Shown piece by piece: positions 19,191-28,157 of a DNA stretch of 64,000 nucleotides. The translations under genes and the position numbers were made by a program. This DNA is from Anoxynatronum sibiricum (GTDB taxonomy: Bacteria; Bacillota; Clostridia; Peptostreptococcales; Tindalliaceae). The notes below the pieces were generated by a model. The model did not search any database. It saw only the letters and a program-made list of their open reading frames with translations, and was not told where the DNA came from. How positions within the stretch are numbered: the first letter of the stretch is position 1; each line of letters starts with the position of its first letter. The DNA is taken from positions 25,705 to 89,704 of the forward strand of contig NZ_JBCITM010000015.1 in NCBI RefSeq assembly GCF_039414295.1, written 5' to 3'.

Positions 19191-19271
19191 GATTCCCTGC
19201 AGCACACTGGTCAGCGTTTCTTTGATTCCCTGCAGCACCCTGGTCAGCGTTTCTTTGATTCCCTGCAGTCC
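19191..19271. repeat. 33-bp tandem repeat in the SLH gene leader
   Basis: Two full copies (19191-19223, 19224-19256; one base different) and a partial third of a unit starting GATTCCCTGCAGCAC. The period is a multiple of three, so on the minus strand it reads as an 11-residue repeat within a short open frame (AGNQRNADQ). It lies about 115 bp upstream of the SLH protein start and would be transcribed in its leader. Confidence 0.85.
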
Positions 19272-19491
19272 TCGGGTTTTTGCCGGGTTTCGCTTTTCTC
19301 CTCCTTCCTATGCTGAAAATGTCAGACAGGCCATCTGCCACTGATTCCTGCCACTGAACCGCTCCTATCGGCCTGGGAAAACTGTTTCAATCGAACTCCT
19401 CGCCAAGAAGACCCTCAGTATTCACAGCTTCTTTCAACTTCTTACTTCACAGCTTCTTTTTACTTCTTTAGCCTTTCTTTATCCTATGTCA

Positions 19492-19528
19492 TAAAAAAAA
19501 CAACCAAGCTTCTTTTATAGAAGTTTGG
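19492..19528 (-). terminator. Minus-strand intrinsic terminator upstream of the SLH gene
   Basis: CCAAGCTTCT (19504-19513) pairs with AGAAGTTTGG (19519-19528); on the minus strand the stem is followed by TTG and T8. No minus-strand gene lies directly upstream, so it either insulates the SLH gene from stray transcription or acts as an attenuator in a long leader. Confidence 0.65.
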
Positions 19529-19789
19529 CGGCTGGTGGCTGATTGTCGATGACGAGTGGTCGGTGGCGACTGGCTGTCGTTGTTTTCACTAAAGTAGCAT
19601 GCTGTCAAATGTTTTTCAACAGGCCGTGATCAAGCGGTCAAAAATCTGCACAAGCGGTTATTCTTTGAAGGTTGATGGGACACGCCAGGCGCTTTATCAT
19701 GCTCTCCTGGCAGAGTCTATTAGTGGTTCATTCCAAAGCAACATGATACAATGAAAGAAAACCGATTTAAAGCAAAAGGAGCTGAAATA

Positions 19790-21817
19790 ATGAACCGTCG
19801 AATCATCGCCATCATTCTCATTGTCATACTCTTTGCAGGCCTTGCAGCTGCCCCTGTATCAGCTGCACCCCCCATTCGTGTAACGGTAGATGACGTTCTG
19901 CTTCAAATGGACGTGCCGCCTGCCCTCATCGAGGGGAGAACCCTGGTTCCTCTCAGGGCTATTTTCGAATCACTGGGAGCCGAAGTGGAATGGAATGACC
20001 AAACGCGCACCGTCACCGGACGTAAAGGAACCACCACCGTTGTTCTTCCCATAGGAAGCCGCTACCCGACAGTTAATGGAGCCCCTGTGGAAATCGATGT
20101 TCCCGGAACACTGGTCAATGGCCGCACCATGGTACCTGCCCGGTTTGTCAGTGAAAGTTTCGGTGGTCAAGTGGTTTGGGATGGTGCCAACCATCAGATT
20201 CATATATCCACTTCACCAAGCACCTCTCAAAGCGAAGCATCCAGCACTTCACCTCACCTCACTTCAGAAGAAGCGCCTTCACCCTCTGCCACTGAAATGA
20301 TGCCTGAAAAAGCAGTGAATGCCCAACGCAGCGTGGTCGATGTTGCTTCAACCACCGGATATGGTTCTTATGTCTTGATGAGTGACGGAACCGTTTGGGG
20401 TTGGGGTGGATCATTTGTTGGTGATGGAATCACCGAAGTTAAGAAACAACGAAGTGAAATGATGTACTATGCTTTTTCGCCAAGTCGATTCATTCCTGTT
20501 AAAATCGAAGGGCTGACCAATGTTCAGCGCCTTAATGCAAGCAGATCTGTGGTGGCTTTTCAACAAAATGGCAGCGTTTATGGATGGGGCGTTTACAGCG
20601 ACGTTGATCCTGCCAATGCATCTTTGAATGAAATTTCCGACTTAACCAACTGGCATCCCGCCGCCAATTATCTGGTGACACCCCAAAAGATAAATGGCCT
20701 TCAGGACTATGTTGACGTTTCGGCTGGACTTGGACACACCCTGGGCCTCAAACGTGATGGTACCGTCTGGGCGTGGGGCAACAACAAACATGGTCAATTG
20801 GGGAACGGTACTTTTGAGGACAGCAGTACAGCGCTTCCTGTAAGTGGCTTGGATAATGTCATTGCCATCTCAGCCGGCAGCCATCACAGTGTTGCTCTCA
20901 AGAGCGACGGCACAGTGTGGTCGTGGGGTATGAACGGATCAGGAACCATGGGAAATGGCACGACAACAGGGCCGCCAACATATGGACACCCCCTGCCTGT
21001 TCAAGCAACCAATCTTAATAATGTGGTCAAAATCCAGGCAGGAAGTTCCATCACCATGGCCATCAAGTCCGACGGCACCTTATGGAGCTGGGGTTTTAAT
21101 GATAATGGCATGCTTGGAGACGGCACCGATACTTCGAGACAGACACCCGTTCAAATAAGCACCCTTTCCAATGTGGTTGACGTCAGTACGGGATTCCGCA
21201 CAGCTGTTGCATTGAAAAACGATGGAACTGTCTGGGCATGGGGCAACAATTTTCGCGGAAGGCTTGGCAACGGTACCACTGAATCCAGTTTTTCGCCCGT
21301 ACAGGTGAAGAACCTGCACAACATTGTCAAGATATCCACTTCAACAAAGCATTCTATTGCACTTGGTGCAGATGGCCGGGTATGGACATGGGGAAGCAAC
21401 ACTTTTGGAAGTCTTGGCGTCGGAATAAACCAGTCAGCCGCCTCAGTGCCTGTCGAAGTGACATTTCCTCCATTGAGGGATGCAACTGAAAGCATTGCAT
21501 GGCAAAATGGATACCACTATGCAGAGCCGTTACCCCAAGATCTGGAAGTCTATTTCGACCTTGACAGCCGATTGGAACTGGCCATGTACATTCCGTTATC
21601 CTTAGAACAGCATGGACTGGATTTCGGAAGAGCTATTTTAGCATCTAAGCTGGGCGAGCTGAATATTGTGGCAGAGTCTTTTGATTATGCGAGTACGCTC
21701 TTTGAGACCCGGGAACAAATCAGCTACAACGCTTACTGGGATGACGCATACATGATTCATGTATTGCATATGAAGCCCTCCAGCCGGATCTTCATCGCAA
21801 TTGAACACCGAAGATAG
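19790..21817 (+). CDS. Secreted stalk-domain protein with RCC1 repeats
   Basis: 675 residues. The ATG at 19790 has AAAGGAG eight bases upstream and opens a proper signal peptide (1-26); the ATG at 19751 does not. Residues 30-140 are a copper-amine-oxidase-N-type stalk domain (EGRTLVPLRAIFESLGAEV, then VNGRTMVPARFVSESFG). About residues 190-565 hold at least six RCC1-type blades (SDGTVWSWGMN, GQLGNGT and variants), predicting a beta-propeller. A 100-residue tail follows without a known fold. Extracellular; partner unknown. Two residues of each stalk repeat match those in the transglutaminase-like protein at 23.3 kb. Confidence 0.88.
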   Translation: MNRRIIAIILIVILFAGLAAAPVSAAPPIRVTVDDVLLQMDVPPALIEGRTLVPLRAIFESLGAEVEWNDQTRTVTGRKGTTTVVLPIGSRYPTVNGAPVEIDVPGTLVNGRTMVPARFVSESFGGQVVWDGANHQIHISTSPSTSQSEASSTSPHLTSEEAPSPSATEMMPEKAVNAQRSVVDVASTTGYGSYVLMSDGTVWGWGGSFVGDGITEVKKQRSEMMYYAFSPSRFIPVKIEGLTNVQRLNASRSVVAFQQNGSVYGWGVYSDVDPANASLNEISDLTNWHPAANYLVTPQKINGLQDYVDVSAGLGHTLGLKRDGTVWAWGNNKHGQLGNGTFEDSSTALPVSGLDNVIAISAGSHHSVALKSDGTVWSWGMNGSGTMGNGTTTGPPTYGHPLPVQATNLNNVVKIQAGSSITMAIKSDGTLWSWGFNDNGMLGDGTDTSRQTPVQISTLSNVVDVSTGFRTAVALKNDGTVWAWGNNFRGRLGNGTTESSFSPVQVKNLHNIVKISTSTKHSIALGADGRVWTWGSNTFGSLGVGINQSAASVPVEVTFPPLRDATESIAWQNGYHYAEPLPQDLEVYFDLDSRLELAMYIPLSLEQHGLDFGRAILASKLGELNIVAESFDYASTLFETREQISYNAYWDDAYMIHVLHMKPSSRIFIAIEHRR

Positions 21818-21944
21818 CCTCTGGCAAACCACATGGAATGTCTTCCTTTTTAGAAGTACCATCATCTTTCTGTTGTAAAGGCATGAATTTGGGTAAAATC
21901 AATTCAACCACTACTCAACACCCTTTCCGGCTGGAGGTGTTCCC

Positions 21945-23153
21945 ATGAAAATTGCCCTTTTAACAGAAACCTGGCACCCTTACACCAACGGAGTTACCAC
22001 CCACATTACCGTACTGGCCGACGGTCTGCGGGATTTGGGCCATGAGGTGCTGCTCATCACCGCCGACCCCGACCTGCGCCGTCATCAGGTGGATGCCCAG
22101 GGCGTGCTCCGGTGTCCCGGCATAGCCATGAAGCGCGTGTACGGTTATGGACTGGCGGCTCCTTTCAACTGGAAACGCTACCGGATTCTCCGGGATTTCA
22201 GGCCGGATGTGATTCACATTCATCAGGAATTTGGGGTGGGTACCTTTGGCCTGCTGGCTTCCCGCCTGTTGAAGGTGCCCCTGGTATATACCCTGCACAC
22301 TGCTTATGATGAATACTTGCACTATCTGGCACCGCCTCCCCTCATGCCCCTGGTGCGGATGATTTCCCGTTCTCATGTCAAGCTGCTGGCATCGGCAGCG
22401 GCCATGACCACCGGGCCTTCTGAGAAGGCCGCTGCCTACCTTAAAGCCCGGAAAGTGACCACGCCTTTTGTGCTGGTGCCCAACAGTGTTGATCTCGAAC
22501 GTTTTCAGCCTGCCGACAATTCCCCCCACCTGCGCACCGCCCTGCGCCGCCAGCTGGGGATTGATGAAAAGACCACTCTGGCCATTTTTGTGGGACGACT
22601 GGGAAGGGAGAAGGGTCTTGACCATCTATTGGAAGCCTGGCATCTGCAGGTATCCAGTGAGCAAAATCTTCACCTGCTTATTGTGGGAGACGGCCCTGAT
22701 GGAAACGCTCTTAAGGCCCTGGCAAGAGAAAAGCACCTTCCCGTCACTTTTGCCGGAAAGGTGCCCCATGATGCCATGCCCCAGTATTATGGCGCGGCAG
22801 ATCTTTTTGTCACTGCCTCCACCACTGAAATGATGTCCATTGCCCTGCTGGAGGCTCAGGCCACTGGTCTCCCTGTTTTGCAGCGCTTTGACCCCTGGAA
22901 CCGACAGCAGGTAAACGACGGGGTCAACGGCTTTGTGTATGATGACGCTGCCACCCTGGCCCGGCATCTCCATTTTTTTCATCGCCTGAGCACCACACAG
23001 TGGCAGGGGTGGCGGCTGCGCTGCCGTCGTCATGTGGCGCAGCAGGATAAAACCCATCTGGCCGAAACCTTGCTGGACATTTACCGCCAGGCCATGATCC
23101 GGTCCTCCTGTTGCTCTGCTGCAGCACTGGCTTCTACGGATGTTGAGGGGTAG
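21945..23153 (+). CDS. Glycosyltransferase family 4 (diacylglycerol glucosyltransferase-like)
   Basis: 402 residues with the GT-B fold of GT4: N-terminal MKIALLTETWHPYTNGV, HIHQEFGVGTFGLLA, the inter-domain VPNSVDLERFQP, IFVGRLGREKGLDHLLEA, GDGPDG and the EX7E-type nucleotide-sugar motif in TTEMMSIALLEAQATG. The opening and HIH strand resemble enzymes adding glucose to diacylglycerol, and related mannosyltransferases. Cytoplasmic face of the membrane. GGAGGTG precedes the ATG. Its neighbours give no pathway, so the acceptor is an inference from family look. Confidence 0.85.
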   Translation: MKIALLTETWHPYTNGVTTHITVLADGLRDLGHEVLLITADPDLRRHQVDAQGVLRCPGIAMKRVYGYGLAAPFNWKRYRILRDFRPDVIHIHQEFGVGTFGLLASRLLKVPLVYTLHTAYDEYLHYLAPPPLMPLVRMISRSHVKLLASAAAMTTGPSEKAAAYLKARKVTTPFVLVPNSVDLERFQPADNSPHLRTALRRQLGIDEKTTLAIFVGRLGREKGLDHLLEAWHLQVSSEQNLHLLIVGDGPDGNALKALAREKHLPVTFAGKVPHDAMPQYYGAADLFVTASTTEMMSIALLEAQATGLPVLQRFDPWNRQQVNDGVNGFVYDDAATLARHLHFFHRLSTTQWQGWRLRCRRHVAQQDKTHLAETLLDIYRQAMIRSSCCSAAALASTDVEG

Positions 23154-23257
23154 GAATTGCCAGATGCCGGCAACCCTTTTCAAAACAGCTGTAAAAGGAG
23201 TGGCTCTTTCTTTGGGAAATGAAGAATCTGAAAAAGATCTTGGTTGTCAAGTAGCCC

Positions 23258-24709
23258 CTAACCCCGGGTTTCTGACAAGTGGATAATGTGTATATCAAAC
23301 TCCTCAAGGTTCATTGAACTCCCCTTTGAATACGTATCGACATCTCCAAAATATTGATTTTTTGACATCCAGGTGGTATCCACAAGGACCCAGCGGCCAT
23401 CTGCATAGAAGGAAGTCCATTGATGCCCTTCTGTTCGGCCACGCCTGGTAATGTGACCCATATTCGTTCGGGCCGGAATACCGGCAGTTTGAAGAAGGGC
23501 CACTGTCAGCTTATCATACCCGGAACAAACGCCCCAACGCCGCTCAAGGACATCGTACAATGTGCCACCTTTGTATCCCTGAATATTTAAACCATAGTAA
23601 ATGTTATCTGCAACCCAGACGGAAATAGCATACGCTTTTTCATAATCACTCATGCCAGGTTTCACCACCTGGTTCACAATGTCAACTAACTGGGAATACC
23701 GAGGATCATTTTTACCAAGCACCTCAAGATCTTTTGCTGTTGGCTCGCTGAGAAACCGGAGGTTTTCCTTGTATTTCTTTTCATTAATGTCAAAATACAG
23801 GTCTTGCTCATCCTCAGAAAGCCTCACCTTGAATGTAACATTCCTGCCACTGGGGTCCGTGATATGTGGCAGCCTTACCATGATTCCAAATTCACTTCCG
23901 CCTGTCAAACTTTCTCTTAAAGTAGGCTGTGGATTGCGTTTGCCATCGATATAGAATTCAGGCGTATCCTGCTTTTCATAGACTGAAAAAGAACCTTTAA
24001 AATGCCCGGATGAGTCAACAGGGAAATGCTTGGACATAAAATAACCTGCCATGGTAGCCATTACCTTTTTTCCATGATAAGCCTTTGGCACGCGTCCTTC
24101 GATGTCGATATTGGGATAATCCAAGGTGATGCGGGCATAATTATCTTCTGCGTAATGAATGATCACTTCTTCATACGGGTTCTCAGGGATATCAAAGGGC
24201 AGGTCTGTCGTATCAAAGGTTGAGTACAAGGGCTGCTCAATCGAAAAAGAAGGGGCACCACCAGGTACATGAACTATGTTATCTTTCGAAGTAATGGCTA
24301 CCGTCTGGCTATCAGGCAACCAGTCAACCTTTGCCCCCAGGGATTCTGCCACATATCTGGCAGGTACCATGGTTCGACCGTTAATAATGGTCGGCGGCAC
24401 ATCCACGATGACAAACTTGCCGTTAACCATTGAATAGGGGCTTCCGATATGCAAGTTGACAACTGTATCTTCCACCGATGCTTTAATACTCTGGTTATCT
24501 GGATCCCATTGCGTCTCTGCCCCCAGAGCTTCAAAAATGCTGCGCAGGGGCACCATGGTTCGGCCCTGCATGGTGACAGGCGCCACATCCATGGGTAGGG
24601 TTCTTCCATCCACTTGAACTGTGATGCCGCTGACTGCAAGGGGCTGTCCCAACAGTAAGATCGATATTAAAACCAAGATCCACCGCTTCTTCCCACTTTG
24701 TTGATTCAT
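23258..24709 (-). CDS. Secreted stalk-domain protein with transglutaminase-like domain
   Basis: 483 residues: signal peptide (1-28), a copper-amine-oxidase-N-type stalk (30-140, QGRTMVPLRSIFEALGAE and NGRTMVPARYVAESLGAKV), a middle region with strands, then a transglutaminase-like domain (about 350-460). The catalytic Cys is in GVCSGYDKLTVALL, the His in GHQWTSFY and the Asp in WVLVDTTW, so the triad is complete. It may be a wall protease or cross-linking enzyme. Convergent with the glycosyltransferase. Confidence 0.88.
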   Translation of the reverse strand: MNQQSGKKRWILVLISILLLGQPLAVSGITVQVDGRTLPMDVAPVTMQGRTMVPLRSIFEALGAETQWDPDNQSIKASVEDTVVNLHIGSPYSMVNGKFVIVDVPPTIINGRTMVPARYVAESLGAKVDWLPDSQTVAITSKDNIVHVPGGAPSFSIEQPLYSTFDTTDLPFDIPENPYEEVIIHYAEDNYARITLDYPNIDIEGRVPKAYHGKKVMATMAGYFMSKHFPVDSSGHFKGSFSVYEKQDTPEFYIDGKRNPQPTLRESLTGGSEFGIMVRLPHITDPSGRNVTFKVRLSEDEQDLYFDINEKKYKENLRFLSEPTAKDLEVLGKNDPRYSQLVDIVNQVVKPGMSDYEKAYAISVWVADNIYYGLNIQGYKGGTLYDVLERRWGVCSGYDKLTVALLQTAGIPARTNMGHITRRGRTEGHQWTSFYADGRWVLVDTTWMSKNQYFGDVDTYSKGSSMNLEEFDIHIIHLSETRG

Positions 24710-25052
24710 GTTGTCTCATCTCCTATTCTGTTTTAAATGATCAGGGCAGTTCTTGACAGTTTCATCATAACGCCCTTTCCTCAGTCCCTTTGAAGCCTTA
24801 GGTCCCTTTGTCTCATCAAATGAAAGGGCCTATACTGACTGTCTCTATTGTATCGGTATTGCAGTGGCTTCCAAAAGAAACTGGCCCTGAATCGGGGATG
24901 AAAGGGCTTTAATAACAGATGAACGAAACCCACTGTCTTTGATTTCCTTTTCTGTTCTGCAAGGGCACCCCTCCATGACAAACTGATCATACACTGATTG
25001 AAAACAACCCCCTTGTTTTTTTGCATGCTTCTGCAAATTCAAGGGGGTATAT
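24710..25052. other. Intergenic region, 343 bp, before the tRNA
   Basis: Carries the promoter region of the transglutaminase gene and the 3' side of the tRNA transcript. Minus-strand open frames (for example 24781-25026) have no ribosome site and odd composition. Nothing else is recognised. Confidence 0.4.
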
Positions 25053-25128
25053 TGGCGCACCTGAGAGGATTTGAACCTCCGACCTGCGGTTTAGGAAACC
25101 GTTGCTCTATCCCCTGAGCTACAGGTGC
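25053..25128 (-). tRNA. tRNA-Arg, anticodon CCT
   Basis: Read on the minus strand: acceptor GCACCTG/CAGGTGC, D stem GCTC/GAGC, anticodon loop TTCCTAA, T arm with GGTTCAAATC and encoded CCA (25055-25053). 76 nt, all arms form. It decodes AGG. No flanking integrase or attachment-site duplicate was seen. Confidence 0.97.
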
Positions 25129-25267
25129 ATGATAGTGGGTGCAGGTTGTTTCCGTGCCTGCCTTTGTAGCATAAACAAAATTTGAAACCTTGTCAAGGTG
25201 CCCGACTTTTCAGCAACGGGTACTGTCGAACTGCGGCCAATTCCTGCGATGTTCATTAAATGTGGCA

Positions 25268-25927
25268 TTAGCTTTCTCGTGCTCCTTGACGCAGCAGCTT
25301 CTGATTGAGAACAATCGCCACCACCCCCAGCAACAACACCGCCAGCAGGACCCCCGCCGACTGCAGCAGCACTGGGCCGACTCCCTGTTCTTGCCAGTTT
25401 AAAAAGGGGTAGGGGTATTCTCCTGTCAGGCTGCCAACGACCATGGTCACCAGTCCATAGCCCAAGGGGTACAGGCTCCAGTACGTCAGAAAGTGCCACC
25501 GGTAATAACCCCTTGATTCTGTCAGCAGCCAGTCTGTCAGATAGGCCAGGGGCACCAGGTAATGCGCCACAAGACTTACGGCAAATAAAGGGGGGGTGAG
25601 GAAATAGCCCTGACGCAAATAAACGTGGAACACTGCCATGGTGAGGGTGATATACACCGCCAGTCCACCCCGAAGGCCTTTGGGCAGGTGCAGACCTTCC
25701 CGGCGCTCCGGTGTTTTCAGGCAGGAGTACAGGCTCCAGGCAACCACCAACAAATTGGTCTGATTGGTGAAGAGCCGCATCAATCGGTAACCTCCCTGAA
25801 GTGGACCGAAATCATGATGAACCCCATTGAGCATAAAAAGATAGTTGAGTAACAGCGCCACCAGGCCAATAAGCCCATAGGCCATTCGGCAGTATTTGCA
25901 GCCTGAAAAAAGTCTTTTTGAGCTCAA
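25268..25927 (-). CDS. Pr6Pr-type (FAR-17a/AIG1-like) membrane protein
   Basis: 219 residues with six predicted membrane helices. Conserved-looking marks are FTNQTN at the end of the second helix region, VAHYLVPLAYLTDW and YPYPFLNW, which match the bacterial Pr6Pr family, distantly related to eukaryotic AIG1/ADTRP hydrolases with a Thr and His in the membrane. The start used is TTG at 25927; an in-frame ATG 14 codons on lacks a ribosome site. Function in bacteria is not established. Confidence 0.75.
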   Translation of the reverse strand: MSSKRLFSGCKYCRMAYGLIGLVALLLNYLFMLNGVHHDFGPLQGGYRLMRLFTNQTNLLVVAWSLYSCLKTPERREGLHLPKGLRGGLAVYITLTMAVFHVYLRQGYFLTPPLFAVSLVAHYLVPLAYLTDWLLTESRGYYRWHFLTYWSLYPLGYGLVTMVVGSLTGEYPYPFLNWQEQGVGPVLLQSAGVLLAVLLLGVVAIVLNQKLLRQGARES

Positions 25928-26053
25928 TGGTCTTCCGCTCCTCTCAGATATTCAACTCTTCCCTCATCACTCTGCTGCACCGCTTTTGGCGATTCAAGCT
26001 CCCAGATTCTTTCACATCAGCATCCTGTTGCTCATCAGGGTTTCTCCAGATCC

Positions 26054-26107
26054 GCTGCTGCCTTTATCCCAAATACTTTCGCTGCTGCCTTTATCCCAAA
26101 TACTTTC
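26054..26107. repeat. 27-bp direct duplication at the diguanylate cyclase 3' end
   Basis: Two identical adjacent copies (26054-26080, 26081-26107) of a unit containing the last codons and stop of the cyclase gene. The second copy in gene direction lies just after the stop. It is a recent slippage-type duplication. Confidence 0.85.
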
Positions 26108-28157
26108 GAAAACCATTCGGGAGATCATTTTCCAATTTATTCTGGAGATTTTTTGGGGGTTCTTTCTGAAGGCCATTTTTAGCTTCACTTTGGAGATCTT
26201 TTGGGGGGATTGTGTGTTGCTCATCAGTCAGCACCACACAGTTGCGTCCCTGTTGCTTGGCTGCATAGAGGGCTTGATCTGCCCTGCGAACCAGGGCTTC
26301 CGGTGTTGTTGCTCGAGATGGTGTGGCGGCCGCCACTCCAAAACTGACGGTGATCACCCGATGAATTTGGGAATATGGATGCTTAATTTGCAGAGCTTCC
26401 ACATTCTTTCTAATTTTTTCCGCCACCCGACAGGCTCCCGCCATATCGGTATTGGGCAGCATAATGATGAACTCTTCGCCGCCGTATCGGGCCAATACAT
26501 CGGTTTCACGGCGAAGGGTTTTGCCAATGGCGGCTGCCACCTGCCGCAGGCACGCATCCCCCTCGGGATGACCAAACTGATCATTGTATTCCTTGAAAAA
26601 GTCAATGTCACTCATAATGAGTGCCAGTGGCTGGTTTTCACGTTTCAGTCGATGCCACTCTTTCTGGAGCTTTTCTTCAAATGAGCGTCTGTTGTCTGCA
26701 CCTGTAAGGGCATCGGTGCGGGACATGAGCATCAGCTTCCGGTTGGTATTGGTCAGTTCCAGGGTGCGCTGCCGGATTTTTTCTTCCAAGTCCCGGTTCA
26801 TATGTTGAATTTCTTCATACATGGCCGCATTTTCCGTTGCCAGGGTGTTGGCACGCAGAAACGCATGGTTAAAGCGCCAGGCAAGAAAGCCCGCCTGAAT
26901 CATGATGAAGATCAGCAATCCTTCTGACACCAGCTCGGGGGCGTTCCAAAGCGTAAATTCCCGCAGCATGTCACTGCCGGCGGCCAGTAACACCACCACC
27001 GAGCCGGCGGCCATGGCATATGCCCCCTGGTTCTTTTTGCGAAACCCGTACACCACCATCACATAAATCAGATAGATGGATCCTAAAAGAATCAGTCCCT
27101 GCCCGTATTGAAAGGCGGCATCATAGATGCTTACAGGAACCACTGCCACAAAGAGGGTGAAACTCAGCACTGCCCACAGGCTCAGTCGAGCCGCCCGGTC
27201 CATTTCCGACGAATCAAGAATATCCCGCACATACATCACCAGCAGTGGCAGCAAAATGAACACGGGAAGGTATCCCAGTTTCATCATCAGCTCTCCCGGC
27301 ATCTGGGGCCACAGGCGTACCAGTACCCGCTCACCGATGACACCGCTTCTGATGGCTGTGATGAAGGCAGCCGTTGCCAAAGAGAGGAGGGCCGGTTCAC
27401 GCCGTTGAATCAGATACAACACCCCATAATACAGGGCTATTACCATGAGGCTTCCGAAAATCAGGCTTTCGTTGATGATCTGACGCTGGGTGAGTCGGGT
27501 AATTGCCTGGCCGTCACCCAGAAACACCGGTCGCAGCCGCATGCGTCGGTGGTGAAAATTAGAGACCTGCACCACCACCTCCACTTCACCATCCACGTGA
27601 TGAAACAACAGTTCCGATGGCAGGTACCGGGGCTTACATTCTGCCGGGTTGGTGACAGGCGTACCGGCACTGACAAGTTCTTTTCCGTTCACCCATACCC
27701 GGTAGGCTGAGGCGAAATAGGCGAATTTCAAGCCATAAATCCCTTCATTCTCCGGAAACAGCACCCGTACCCGCAAAGTGGCATACCCGTTGGCGTCCAG
27801 CTCTGAAAGTGGTTTTCCCGGCATGATTTCGGCCGGGATGGGAATCGTTGGCGGCTCATGTGAAGGTTGAAATGCCGGTAATTCTTCCGGTGTCAGCAAC
27901 TGATCTGTAAAAATTTCCCAGTCACCGTTCATTGACAGCAGTGGGTTCATCTCCGGGTTCCACTGGCGCAGGTCAAAAACACCCTTTTCAACCCGAAAAG
28001 AGTCTATCTCTGTTGCAGTTGCTGCAGTAGTTAACGGCTTATTCTCCGGTATCCAAAAACCGACCAGTGCCGTGAAGATCACCAGCATCACACTGATAAG
28101 GATCAACATCGATTTGATTGGAAACTGTTGTTGCCATCTTGTTTGTTTGCCTGTCAC
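26091..28157 (-). CDS. 7TMR-DISM diguanylate cyclase
   Basis: 688 residues from GTG. TM at 18-38, an extracytoplasmic jelly-roll domain (about 60-215, YRVWVNGKELVSAG), seven TM helices (~225-420), a coiled coil, then GGDEF with the intact motif RYGGEEFIIMLP and the substrate loop DIDFFKEYNDQFGHPEGD; it should make c-di-GMP. The RXXD inhibitory site is not obvious. The C-terminus after the domain is an odd 45-residue Lys/Asn/Leu/Pro tail (PPKNLQNKLENDLPNGF). The GTG abuts the stop of the ketopantoate reductase gene, so the two are coupled. Confidence 0.93.
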   Translation of the reverse strand: MTGKQTRWQQQFPIKSMLILISVMLVIFTALVGFWIPENKPLTTAATATEIDSFRVEKGVFDLRQWNPEMNPLLSMNGDWEIFTDQLLTPEELPAFQPSHEPPTIPIPAEIMPGKPLSELDANGYATLRVRVLFPENEGIYGLKFAYFASAYRVWVNGKELVSAGTPVTNPAECKPRYLPSELLFHHVDGEVEVVVQVSNFHHRRMRLRPVFLGDGQAITRLTQRQIINESLIFGSLMVIALYYGVLYLIQRREPALLSLATAAFITAIRSGVIGERVLVRLWPQMPGELMMKLGYLPVFILLPLLVMYVRDILDSSEMDRAARLSLWAVLSFTLFVAVVPVSIYDAAFQYGQGLILLGSIYLIYVMVVYGFRKKNQGAYAMAAGSVVVLLAAGSDMLREFTLWNAPELVSEGLLIFIMIQAGFLAWRFNHAFLRANTLATENAAMYEEIQHMNRDLEEKIRQRTLELTNTNRKLMLMSRTDALTGADNRRSFEEKLQKEWHRLKRENQPLALIMSDIDFFKEYNDQFGHPEGDACLRQVAAAIGKTLRRETDVLARYGGEEFIIMLPNTDMAGACRVAEKIRKNVEALQIKHPYSQIHRVITVSFGVAAATPSRATTPEALVRRADQALYAAKQQGRNCVVLTDEQHTIPPKDLQSEAKNGLQKEPPKNLQNKLENDLPNGFRKYLG

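Larger units (their letters stand above)
19078..19789. other. Divergent intergenic region, 712 bp
   Basis: Separates the SLH protein (minus) from the RCC1-repeat protein (plus). It contains a 33-bp tandem repeat and a minus-strand terminator-like hairpin, both described separately. A minus-strand frame at 19153-19341 (62 codons) is made largely of the repeat and has no ribosome site that I trust. Promoters must lie here but none is clear. Confidence 0.5.

Noticed and set aside
24781..25026. Small minus-strand gene between the transglutaminase gene and the tRNA
   Set aside because: No ribosome site, atypical composition, overlapping alternative frames.
25053..25128. tRNA as an integration site for a mobile island
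   Set aside because: No integrase and no direct repeat of the tRNA 3' end was found in the window.
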